From UBA1774 sp045223835 (GTDB lineage Bacteria; Bacillota; Clostridia; Oscillospirales; Oscillospiraceae), in contig JBGUZS010000173.1 in NCBI GenBank assembly GCA_045223835.1, forward strand, positions 1 to 8,690: 8,690 nucleotides of DNA. The letters are read 5' to 3'. Within the stretch, counting starts at the first letter, position 1, and the number at the start of each line of letters is the position of its first letter. This document shows, one piece after another, positions 1 to 5,845 of the stretch. The notes under the pieces are model-generated. The model ran no database searches. It saw nothing but the letters and a program-made list of their open reading frames with translations, and was not told the DNA's origin. The position numbers and the translations under genes were made by a program.

Positions 1-13
1 CCAAAATACTGCT

Positions 14-128
14 ATCGCCGCAAGTGTCGAAGTGTACGACCGAGGCGCGCAGCGGCGATGTCATCCTTCTCAACTCGGAGCCCAGCGGAGCGGGTCCGAG
101 TTGAAGCGTGTCGACTCTGTCGACACGC
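14..128 (+). other. Row of strong hairpins, possible 3' part of a structured RNA
   Basis: Three consecutive inverted repeats are visible. The first pairs 14-21 (ATCGCCGC) with 52-59 (GCGGCGAT) and encloses a smaller GTCG/CGAC hairpin at 26-40. The second pairs 71-79 (CAACTCGGA) with 95-103 (TCCGAGTTG). The third is a perfect 10-bp stem, 106-115 with 119-128 (GCGTGTCGAC and its complement, loop TCT). They run directly into the terminator at 131-167, so the likely reading direction is plus. No convincing protein is encoded here: the short reading frame starting at 58 runs through the hairpins and has no ribosome binding site. I do not recognise an RNA family. It could be the tail of a noncoding RNA, the 3' untranslated region of a gene left of the window, or a palindromic intergenic repeat. 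Confidence 0.4.
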
Positions 129-130
129 TC

Positions 131-167
131 AGGGAGCCGATGCTTCGGCTCCCTGGTCTTTCGTTTT
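131..167 (+). terminator. Intrinsic terminator, plus strand
   Basis: A perfect 10-bp stem pairs 131-140 (AGGGAGCCGA) with 145-154 (TCGGCTCCCT) around a 4-base loop, followed by GGTCTTTCGTTTTTT. The U-rich tail lies on the plus side, so it ends a transcript entering from the left. Reading the other way, no U-tract follows the hairpin, so it is not an obvious terminator for the minus-strand gene whose stop codon abuts it at 168. Confidence 0.8.
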
Positions 168-2450
168 TTACAGCTGTGACCGGATGATCTTGCCGCTGGT
201 GGTCTTGGGCAGGGCGTCCCGGAACACCACCAGGCGGGGGTACTTGTAGGGGGCGGTGCGGCTCTTCACGTACTCCTGGATCTCCTTTTTCAGCTGCTCC
301 GAGGGTTGGGTCCCCTTGGTGAGGACGATGCTGGCCTTGACGATCTGGCCCCGGATCTCGTCCGGCGCGGGAGAAACGCCGCATTCCAGCACATAGGGCA
401 GCTCCATGATGACGCTTTCGAGCTCGAAGGGGCCGATGCGGTAGCCGGAGGACTTGATCAGGTCGTCCGCCCGGCCCACATACCAGAAGTACCCGTCCTC
501 GTCCCGCCAGGCCACGTCCCCGGTATGGTAGAAGCCGTCGTGCCAGCTGGCCTCCGTCTCCTCCTTGTTCTCATAATAGCCCCGGAACAGGCCGCAGGGG
601 GCGCCCTCCCGGGTGTCCACCACGATCTCCGCGGATTCGCCCGTGCCGGCGAAGGTCCCGTCGTGCTTCATGAGCTGGACCCGGAAGCCGGGGTTGGGCT
701 TGCCCATGGAGCCGATCTTGGGGCTCATGCCCACAAAGTTGCCCACCAGGATGCTGGTCTCCGTCTGGCCGAAGCCCTCCATGATGGAGAGGCCCGTGGC
801 CTCCCGGAAGCGGTTGAAGACCTCCGGGTTCATGGCCTCCCCCGCGGTGCTGGCATGGCGGATGGAGCTCAGGTCATAGCCGCTGAGATCGTCCCGGATG
901 AGGAAGCGGTAGATGGTGGGCGGGGCGCAGAAGCTGGTGATGCCGTACTTGGCGAAGAGGGGCAGGATATCCTCCGCATGGAAGCGGTCGAAGTCATACA
1001 CGAAGATGGCGGCCTCGCAGAGCCACTGGCCGAAGAGCTTGCCCCACATGGCCTTGGCCCAGCCCGTGTCGGAGATGGTGAGATGCAGCCCGTCCGGCTC
1101 CACGCAGTGCCAGTACCGGGCGGTGACGTAATGGCCCAGGGGATACTTGCAGCTGTGCACCGCCAGCTTGGGATAGCCCGTGGAGCCGGAGGTAAAGATC
1201 ATCATCATGGGGTCGTCCCCGCAGATGGCGTCGTCCGGCCGGGGATAACGGCTGGAATACCGCTCGTATTCCTCGTCGAAGCTGTGCCACCCCGGACGGG
1301 AGCCGTTGCAGATGATCCGGGTGCGGATGCCGTCGTATTTCTCCATGGCCTGCTCCGCGCAGGCGCTGCTCTCCCCCTCCGCGGTGCAGATGATGGCGGA
1401 GATGCCGGCGGTCTCGAAGCGGTAGACGAAGTCCTTTTCCAGGAGCTGGTCCACGGCGGGGATGGCCACGGCCCCCAGCTTTTCCAGACCGATGGCGACC
1501 ACCCAGAACTGCCAGGTGCGCCGGAGCAACAGCATCACCCGGTCCCCCTTCTTGATGCCCAGGGTGCGGAAATAGTTGGCCGCCCGGGCGGACTTCTTCC
1601 GCATATCCTCGAAGGTGAAGCGCCGCTCGGTCTTGTTCCGGTCCAGATGGAGCATGGCCAGCTTATCCGGCTCCCGGGCGGCGATGGCGTCCACCACGTC
1701 GAAGGCGAAGTTGAACCGATCCGTATTGGTGAAGGAGATGCTCTTCAGCACCCCGGCGGGGCTCTCCACCGGATGGATGAAGTCCTCCCAGATCCGGTGC
1801 TCCCCCTCCTCCCCGGCGGAGGTGAAGGCCGCCGTGGCCGCGGGCTTCGCGGCGGGGGTCTCCTCGGGGGTGAGGACGATGGCGTAGAAATCGCAGTCCT
1901 GCCCGTCCACGGCGATCATGCCGTGGGGGGTGGAGGAATCGTAATAGATGGTGTCCCCGGGAAGCAGGATCTCCGCGTGCTCCCCCACCTGCACCTTCAG
2001 GCTTCCGCTGATGACGATATCGCACTCCTGCCCCTCATGGGTGGTGAGCTCGATGGGCTTCAGCTGGGCCTCCTCGGAATAGACGCTGTGGACGAAAAGG
2101 GGCTCCGCGATCCGGTTCCGGAACCGGTAGGCCATATTATAGTAGACCATGCCGTGGGCCTGCTCCACCCGCTGCCCCTCCCCGCTGCGGGTGAGGGTAT
2201 AGCTGCTCAGGTGGGGGGCGGCGCCCTCGATGAGCTCCGTCACGTCCACGTTGAAGGCCTGGGCGCAGGTATAGAGGAAGGCAAAGTTCAGATCCAGTTC
2301 CCCGGATTCGTAGCGCCGGTATTCCTCCTCGCTCACCCCCACCCGGGCGGCCATCTGGGCTTCGGTATAGCCCTCGATCTGCCGCAGTTCCTTGATCCGG
2401 TTGGCGATTTCCCGGATCTTCCCGGCCAGATTCGTGCTGCTCTGCTGCAT
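168..2450 (-). CDS. XRE-HTH / cupin / medium-branched-chain acyl-CoA synthetase fusion (copy 1)
   Basis: A predicted 760-residue cytosolic enzyme that activates a carboxylic acid to its CoA ester via an acyl-adenylate. Residues about 12-75 form an XRE-type helix-turn-helix. Residues about 120-195 form a cupin (THEGQE near 137 and PGDTIYYDSSTPH near 164-176, with H138 and H176 as possible ligands). Residues about 245-760 form a complete ANL adenylating domain: FTSGSTGYPK (419-428), MEGFGQTET (557-565), YHTGD (641-645), GRADDLIKSSGYRIGP (659-674) and the catalytic Lys754 in SGKI. The motifs resemble the MACS (medium-chain acyl-CoA synthetase) group, which includes branched short-chain acid ligases. 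The start at 2450 is chosen because AGGAGG lies at 2460-2465, 9 bases upstream; the longer frame to 2534 would read through the T-box terminator. The gene has its own promoter and a T-box whose specifier reads as Val. Isobutyrate is therefore the substrate guess, by inference only. Confidence 0.9.
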   Translation of the reverse strand: MQQSSTNLAGKIREIANRIKELRQIEGYTEAQMAARVGVSEEEYRRYESGELDLNFAFLYTCAQAFNVDVTELIEGAAPHLSSYTLTRSGEGQRVEQAHGMVYYNMAYRFRNRIAEPLFVHSVYSEEAQLKPIELTTHEGQECDIVISGSLKVQVGEHAEILLPGDTIYYDSSTPHGMIAVDGQDCDFYAIVLTPEETPAAKPAATAAFTSAGEEGEHRIWEDFIHPVESPAGVLKSISFTNTDRFNFAFDVVDAIAAREPDKLAMLHLDRNKTERRFTFEDMRKKSARAANYFRTLGIKKGDRVMLLLRRTWQFWVVAIGLEKLGAVAIPAVDQLLEKDFVYRFETAGISAIICTAEGESSACAEQAMEKYDGIRTRIICNGSRPGWHSFDEEYERYSSRYPRPDDAICGDDPMMMIFTSGSTGYPKLAVHSCKYPLGHYVTARYWHCVEPDGLHLTISDTGWAKAMWGKLFGQWLCEAAIFVYDFDRFHAEDILPLFAKYGITSFCAPPTIYRFLIRDDLSGYDLSSIRHASTAGEAMNPEVFNRFREATGLSIMEGFGQTETSILVGNFVGMSPKIGSMGKPNPGFRVQLMKHDGTFAGTGESAEIVVDTREGAPCGLFRGYYENKEETEASWHDGFYHTGDVAWRDEDGYFWYVGRADDLIKSSGYRIGPFELESVIMELPYVLECGVSPAPDEIRGQIVKASIVLTKGTQPSEQLKKEIQEYVKSRTAPYKYPRLVVFRDALPKTTSGKIIRSQL

Positions 2451-2480
2451 GCTTTCTTTCCTCCTGTTTCTCGGGAACGG

Positions 2481-2513
2481 AAAACGCCGTCCCCGGTAAT
2501 CCGGGGACGGCGT
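2481..2513 (-). terminator. T-box leader terminator, copy 1
   Basis: A 13-bp GC-rich stem pairs 2484-2496 with 2501-2513 around a 4-base loop. On the minus strand it is followed by TTTTCCGTT, a short and interrupted U-tract. It lies just downstream of the T-box sequence and 18 bases upstream of the ribosome binding site, as expected for the off-state hairpin of a T-box riboswitch. Confidence 0.85.
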
Positions 2514-2758
2514 AACATTACACCGCGGTACCACCCTGGTTGCGCGCTCTCTGCGCGCCGCTTTAGGCTCTGCTAAGCCCTTGTGCTCTCACGCGGCCTC
2601 ACGGGAGGCTCTACTTGCCCTTCGGCTTTCTGCTCTCCTGCTCCGGAGCGACCGGTCCATTGGGAAGCCGTACCGCCTGCTCGCACCGACCGCAGGCTCT
2701 CTGAGGCAGGTCATCCCGGACCCTCTCCATCTAAGCATTTACTCGGATGATGAAATTA
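2514..2758 (-). promoter_or_regulatory. T-box riboswitch, specifier read as GUC (Val)
   Basis: The conserved T-box AACCAGGGTGGTACCGCGG lies at 2523-2541 and the Stem I AGAGAG plus GGTGCGAG apical signature at about 2674-2704, so the class is secure. The leader occupies most of the 443-base gap between the two synthetase genes. The specifier comes from folding Stem I. The lower stem pairs GGAG (2725-2728) with CUCC (2645-2648). The upper stem pairs GGUCC (2718-2722) with GGACC (2654-2658), and above it GGGA (2714-2717) pairs with UCCC. The loop between lower and upper stems contains GUC (2650-2652) followed by a purine, as in known specifier loops. The second leader folds the same way with compensatory changes. 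The T-box bulge UGGU predicts a tRNA ending in A-CCA, consistent with tRNA-Val. Uncharged tRNA would turn the downstream gene on. Confidence 0.93.
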
Positions 2759-2764
2759 TCGTAG

Positions 2765-2793
2765 ATTATACAAGATGGGATTTCGGATGTCAA
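2765..2793 (-). promoter_or_regulatory. Consensus sigma-A promoter for copy 1
   Basis: On the minus strand TTGACA (2788-2793) and TATAAT (2765-2770) are separated by exactly 17 bases, a perfect housekeeping consensus. Transcription should start near 2757-2759, giving a leader of about 308 bases. This makes the gene independent of the upstream paralogue. A near-palindrome, TTTGCGCGGAAA (2799-2810), lies just upstream of the -35 box. The rest of the gap to the upstream stop codon (2811-2893) holds only short weak hairpins without U-tracts. Confidence 0.9.
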
Positions 2794-2893
2794 GTCTTTT
2801 TGCGCGGAAACGGGGAAGGGGCGGCGAGGCCCTGCTCCCCGGGCCGATGCGGTCAGCTCAGCTCTTTCCAGAAGTCCGCATGACTTTCCTTCC

Positions 2894-5188
2894 TTACAGG
2901 AGCTTATGCTGGATCTTCCCGCTGTGGGACTTGGGCAGCTCATCCCGGAACACCACCAGCCGGGGATACTTGTAGGGAGCGGTGCGGCTCTTTACGTATT
3001 CCTGGATCTCCTTCTTCAGCTCCTCCGTGGGCTGGGTCCCCTTGGTGAGGACCACGCTGGCCTTGACGATCTGGCCCCGGACCTCGTCCGGCTCAGGGGA
3101 GACGCCGCATTCCAGCACATAGGGCAGCTCCATGATGACGCTCTCGATCTCGAAGGGGCCGATGCGGTAGCCGGAGGACTTGATCAGGTCATCCGCCCGA
3201 CCTACGTACCAGAAATACCCGTCCTCATCCTGCCAGGCCAGATCGCCGGTATGGTAGTACCCGTCGTGCCAGGTGTGGGCCGTGGCCTCCTCTTCCCCGT
3301 AGTAGCCCAGGAAAAGGCCGCAGGGAGCGCCCTCCCGGGTATCGATGCAGATCTCCCCCGGCTCGCCCATGGGGGTGGGGGTCCCGTCGGAATTCAGCAG
3401 CTCCACCTTGTAGGCGGGGTTGGGTCTGCCCATGCTGCCGGGCTTGGGCGTCATGCCCGCGAAGGTACCTACGGTGAGGGTGGTCTCCGTCTGGCCGAAG
3501 GCCTCCATGATGGAGAGGCCCGTGGCCTCCTTGAAGCGGTTGAAGACCTCCGGGTTCATGGCCTCCCCCGCGGTGTTGGCGTTCCGCAGGGAGCTCAGGT
3601 CGTACCGGCTCAGGTCCTCCCGGATGAGGAAGCGGTAGATGGTGGGCGGCGCGCAGAAGGTGGTGATGCCGTACTTGGCAAAGAGGGGAAGGATCTCCTC
3701 CGCATGGAAGCGGTCGAAATCATAGACGAAGGTAGCGGCGCCGCACATCCACTGGCCGTAAAGCTTGCCCCAGAGGGCCTTGCCCCAGCCGGTATCGGAG
3801 ATGGTGAGATGGATGCCCTCCGGCTCCACCCGGTGCCAGCACCGGGCGGTGATGTAGTGGCCCAGGGGATAGGTATAAGCATGGATGGCCGCCTTGGGGT
3901 AGCCGGAGGTGCCGGAGGTGAAGAGCATAAGCATGGGGTCCTTGCCGCAGGGGGTCTCCTCCGTGCGGGGGAAGCGGCTGGAGTACATCTCGTACTCCGC
4001 GTCGAAGTCCCGCCAGCCCTCCCGGGGGCCGCCGCAGAGGATCTTCAGCTGCACCGTGGGGCAGGAGGCCGCCGCCTTATCCACCTCCGGGGCGCTCTGC
4101 CCGTAGGCGGCGCATACCACGGCGCTGACCCCGGCGGTCTGGAAGCGGTACTCGTAATCCTTCTGCACCATCTGGTCCGTGGCAGGGATGGGGATGGCCC
4201 CCAGCTTATGCAGCCCCACGATGATGGGCCAGAACTCCCAGCGCCGCCGGAGCACCAGCATCACCCGGTCTCCCTTCCTGATGCCCAGGGCCCGGAAATA
4301 GTTGGCCGCCCGGGCGGACATCTTCTTCATCTGCTCGAAGGTGAAGCGCCGCTCCCGGCCCTCCCGGTCCAGATGGAGCATGGCCAGCCGGTTCGGCTCC
4401 TTGGCGGCGATGGCGTCCACCACGTCGAAGGCGAAGTTGAAATGCTCCGGATCCTTGAAGAGCACCTGCTTGGGCACGCCGTTTTCATCCGTCCGCACCT
4501 CCACGAAATCCGCCATATAGTTGGGGGCGGCGGGGGCGGCGGGCAGGGCGGCCTCCCGCACGGGGCGGGTGTTCACGATATGGCCGTGCTCCCACTGCAC
4601 GGACTCCTCCTCCGCAAGGATAACGGCGCAGAAGACGCAGTCCTGCCCGTCCAGGGCGATCATCCCGTGGGGGGTGGAGGAATCGTAATAGATGCTGTCC
4701 CCCGGGAAGAGGACCTCCGCATGATCCCCCACCTGCACCCTAAGACTGCCCTCCAGCACCAGGTCGAACTCCTGGCCCCCATGGGTCACCAGGTGGATGG
4801 GCTTATCCTGCTCCTCCTCGGAATAGGCGTAGCGCACCCAGTAGGGGTCCGCGATCTTGTCCTTGAACCGGGAGGCCAGGCTGCGGATCTCGATGCCCGG
4901 CTCATGGGCGGTGAGCTCCCCCTTTCCCCGGCGGGTGACGGCATAGCGGCTCAGACGGGCGCTGCTGCCCTCCATGAGCTCCACGATCTCCACCCGGAAG
5001 ATCTGGGCGCATTTATGAATAAAGGTAAAGGGCAGATCCGTCTCCCCCGCCTCGTACAGGCGGTAGGTCTCCTCATCCAGCTCGGTGAGCTCCGCCATGC
5101 GGGGAATGCTGTACCCCGCCTCGCTCCGCAAAGCCCGGATACGGCCGGCTACCTCGTACAACGCTCCGTTTTTGGTTTCAACTGCCAT
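2894..5188 (-). CDS. XRE-HTH / cupin / medium-branched-chain acyl-CoA synthetase fusion (copy 2)
   Basis: A paralogue of the gene at 168-2450, 764 residues, with the same order: helix-turn-helix (about 12-73), cupin (about 118-193, THGGQE near 135 and FPGDSIYYDSSTPH to H174), then the adenylating domain with FTSGTSGYPK (423-432), MEAFGQTET (561-569), YHTGD (645-649), GRADDLIKSSGYRIGP (663-678) and catalytic Lys758 in SGKI. The synthetase half is very similar between copies; the helix-turn-helix, the linker at about 195-245 and parts of the acyl pocket differ (MEA here, MEG in copy 1). The start at 5188 is set by GGAGG at 5197-5201, 8 bases upstream; a TTG five codons earlier overlaps that site and is rejected. 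Its T-box specifier reads as Ile, suggesting 2-methylbutyrate as substrate. That is inferred from regulation and the neighbouring oxidoreductase, not from pocket residues. Confidence 0.9.
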   Translation of the reverse strand: MAVETKNGALYEVAGRIRALRSEAGYSIPRMAELTELDEETYRLYEAGETDLPFTFIHKCAQIFRVEIVELMEGSSARLSRYAVTRRGKGELTAHEPGIEIRSLASRFKDKIADPYWVRYAYSEEEQDKPIHLVTHGGQEFDLVLEGSLRVQVGDHAEVLFPGDSIYYDSSTPHGMIALDGQDCVFCAVILAEEESVQWEHGHIVNTRPVREAALPAAPAAPNYMADFVEVRTDENGVPKQVLFKDPEHFNFAFDVVDAIAAKEPNRLAMLHLDREGRERRFTFEQMKKMSARAANYFRALGIRKGDRVMLVLRRRWEFWPIIVGLHKLGAIPIPATDQMVQKDYEYRFQTAGVSAVVCAAYGQSAPEVDKAAASCPTVQLKILCGGPREGWRDFDAEYEMYSSRFPRTEETPCGKDPMLMLFTSGTSGYPKAAIHAYTYPLGHYITARCWHRVEPEGIHLTISDTGWGKALWGKLYGQWMCGAATFVYDFDRFHAEEILPLFAKYGITTFCAPPTIYRFLIREDLSRYDLSSLRNANTAGEAMNPEVFNRFKEATGLSIMEAFGQTETTLTVGTFAGMTPKPGSMGRPNPAYKVELLNSDGTPTPMGEPGEICIDTREGAPCGLFLGYYGEEEATAHTWHDGYYHTGDLAWQDEDGYFWYVGRADDLIKSSGYRIGPFEIESVIMELPYVLECGVSPEPDEVRGQIVKASVVLTKGTQPTEELKKEIQEYVKSRTAPYKYPRLVVFRDELPKSHSGKIQHKLL

Positions 5189-5210
5189 CTCGCACACCTC
5201 CAAATGAAAT

Positions 5211-5244
5211 AAAAAAAGACCCGTCTCAAAGAAGCTTTGAGACG
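5211..5244 (-). terminator. T-box leader terminator, copy 2
   Basis: A perfect 10-bp stem pairs CGTCTCAAAG (5222-5231) with CTTTGAGACG (5235-5244) around a 3-base loop. On the minus strand it is followed by GGTC and seven Ts (5211-5217). This is a strong intrinsic terminator between the T-box and the ribosome binding site. Confidence 0.93.
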
Positions 5245-5476
5245 AGTTAATCCGTTAACCCGCGGTACCACTCAAATTGCGCGTAAACGCGCCGCTCACG
5301 GGACTCTGTCAAGCCCCTGGCCTTAACGCAGCCGTCACGGAGGGCCTTACCCGCTTGCGCGCTCAGGTCCCCGGCTCGGAAGTGATGGGTCTGATGGGAG
5401 GCGCCTTCGTCCGGCTCTCAGCCGCCGCCGGATCTCTGTGGCCCGGAGCATCCCGACCGTCTTCGTCACAGCCTTT
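5245..5476 (-). promoter_or_regulatory. T-box riboswitch, specifier read as AUC (Ile)
   Basis: The T-box TTTGAGTGGTACCGCG is at 5261-5276 and the Stem I AGAGA with a CCGGC/GCCGG apical stem at about 5410-5440. The lower Stem I helix pairs GAAG (5461-5464) with CUUC (5379-5382). The upper helix pairs GGUC (5455-5458) with GACC (5388-5391), and above it GGGA (5451-5454) pairs with UCCC (5396-5399). The loop between them contains AUC (5384-5386) followed by A. Compared with the first leader, GAAG/CUUC replaces GGAG/CUCC, a compensatory change that supports the fold. The bulge UGGU again predicts a tRNA ending in A-CCA, consistent with tRNA-Ile. This and the neighbouring elements fill the 657 bases between the divergent genes. 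Confidence 0.93.
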
Positions 5477-5482
5477 TAGCGC

Positions 5483-5511
5483 ATTAAAGCAGGTTTCCCT
5501 CCGTTTGTCAA
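5483..5511 (-). promoter_or_regulatory. Sigma-A promoter for copy 2
   Basis: On the minus strand TTGACA (5506-5511) and TTTAAT (5483-5488) are separated by 17 bases. The start is expected near 5476, leaving a leader of about 288 bases. An AT-rich block immediately upstream (5515-5534) could act as an UP element. Confidence 0.85.
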
Positions 5512-5517
5512 CGGTTT

Positions 5518-5534
5518 TTTGAAAAAAATTCAAA
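5518..5534. other. Inverted repeat between divergent promoters
   Basis: TTTGAA (5518-5523) and TTCAAA (5529-5534) are separated by five As. The repeat sits just upstream of the minus-strand -35 box and about 60 bases upstream of the plus-strand -35 box. It could be an operator, possibly for the XRE domains encoded next door, or simply part of an AT-rich UP element. No second matching copy was found at the other synthetase promoter. Confidence 0.3.
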
Positions 5535-5593
5535 TCGGGCCAGTCCCCATCCCCGGGAAAGGCAGAAAAAACGGAAATCCGCGAAACTCCCGC

Positions 5594-5622
5594 TTGACAG
5601 GGGCGGAGGGACACAGTATAAT
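5594..5622 (+). promoter_or_regulatory. Consensus sigma-A promoter for the ATPase-vor operon
   Basis: TTGACA (5594-5599) and TATAAT (5617-5622) are 17 bases apart, a perfect consensus. The start is expected near 5629, leaving about 217 bases before the ATPase start at 5846. It is divergent from the copy-2 promoter, with 82 bases between the two -35 boxes. Confidence 0.9.
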
Positions 5623-5679
5623 CACCATATTCCCCCGAATTCTCTATTCATTTAATGTGAAAGTGAGGCGCAGTTTTCC

Positions 5680-5766
5680 GTGGCGAAGCAAACGCTGCAT
5701 TCCCTGCTGCTTACCCTGCTGGCCGGCTTTATTCCGGGCAGCCTGCTTCTGCATGAGGAAAACTGA
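5680..5766 (+). CDS. Possible Leu-rich leader peptide or small membrane peptide
   Basis: A 28-codon frame starts at GTG 5680 and ends at TGA 5764-5766. A weak GAGG lies at 5665-5668, 11 bases upstream; a stop at 5653 limits the frame and GTG is its only usual start. Nine of 28 codons are Leu (CTG or CTT), clustered at residues 9-14 (LLLTLL) and 22-24 (LLL), after an MAKQ-type start. It lies between the operon promoter and a terminator-like hairpin at 5805-5843, the layout of a leader peptide for leucine attenuation. A single hydrophobic membrane segment is the alternative. No function is claimed; it is too short for any homology judgement. Confidence 0.35.
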   Translation: MAKQTLHSLLLTLLAGFIPGSLLLHEEN

Positions 5767-5804
5767 ATCGCCGGAGGAAAACGACCCAGCTTACAGGAAG
5801 GATA

Positions 5805-5843
5805 AGCGGCTCCGTTTTACCGACGGGGCCGCTGAGTTTATTT
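5805..5843 (+). terminator. Terminator-like hairpin (putative attenuator) before the ATPase gene
   Basis: AGCGGCUCCG (5805-5814) pairs with CGGGGCCGCU (5824-5833), ten pairs including one U-G, with a 9-base loop. It is followed by GAGTTTATTT and then the ATG at 5846. The U-tract is imperfect. A weaker upstream hairpin, GCTTA with TAAGC (5803-5807), would overlap the 5' arm and could compete with it. If the downstream gene really starts earlier (ATG 5753), this would be coding sequence instead. Confidence 0.4.
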
Positions 5844-5845
5844 CT

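Noticed and set aside
2451..2534. 28-residue N-terminal extension of synthetase copy 1
   Set aside because: It would be translated from the T-box terminator hairpin, and AGGAGG correctly positions the start at 2450.
306..2576. 756-codon open frame on the plus strand opposite synthetase copy 1
   Set aside because: It is antisense to a gene with complete motifs, its translation is low-complexity Gly/Ala/Val/His-rich, and a similar antisense frame lies opposite the paralogue. It is a product of high third-position GC.
2653..2659. UGG (Trp) as specifier of the first T-box, with CAG (Gln) at the aligned place in the second
   Set aside because: The sequence AAUGGACC resembles known Trp leaders, but here GGACC pairs with GGUCC. 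The aligned triplet CAG gives an unlikely Gln specifier, and tRNA-Trp normally ends G-CCA, a poorer match to UGGU. GUC/AUC fits the covarying stems better.
2828..2845. GGCCC/GGGCC hairpin downstream of synthetase copy 2 as a terminator
   Set aside because: The stem is only 5 bp and no U-tract follows on the minus strand.
2906..5212. 768-codon open frame on the plus strand opposite synthetase copy 2
   Set aside because: Same reason: a shadow of the minus-strand gene, with no recognisable domain and no ribosome binding site.
5519..5845. Long N-terminal extension of the P-loop ATPase
   Set aside because: A start at 5519 lies upstream of the TTGACA-N17-TATAAT promoter at 5594-5622, so it would not be in the transcript. 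The added residues are Cys/Arg-rich and not typical of the family.
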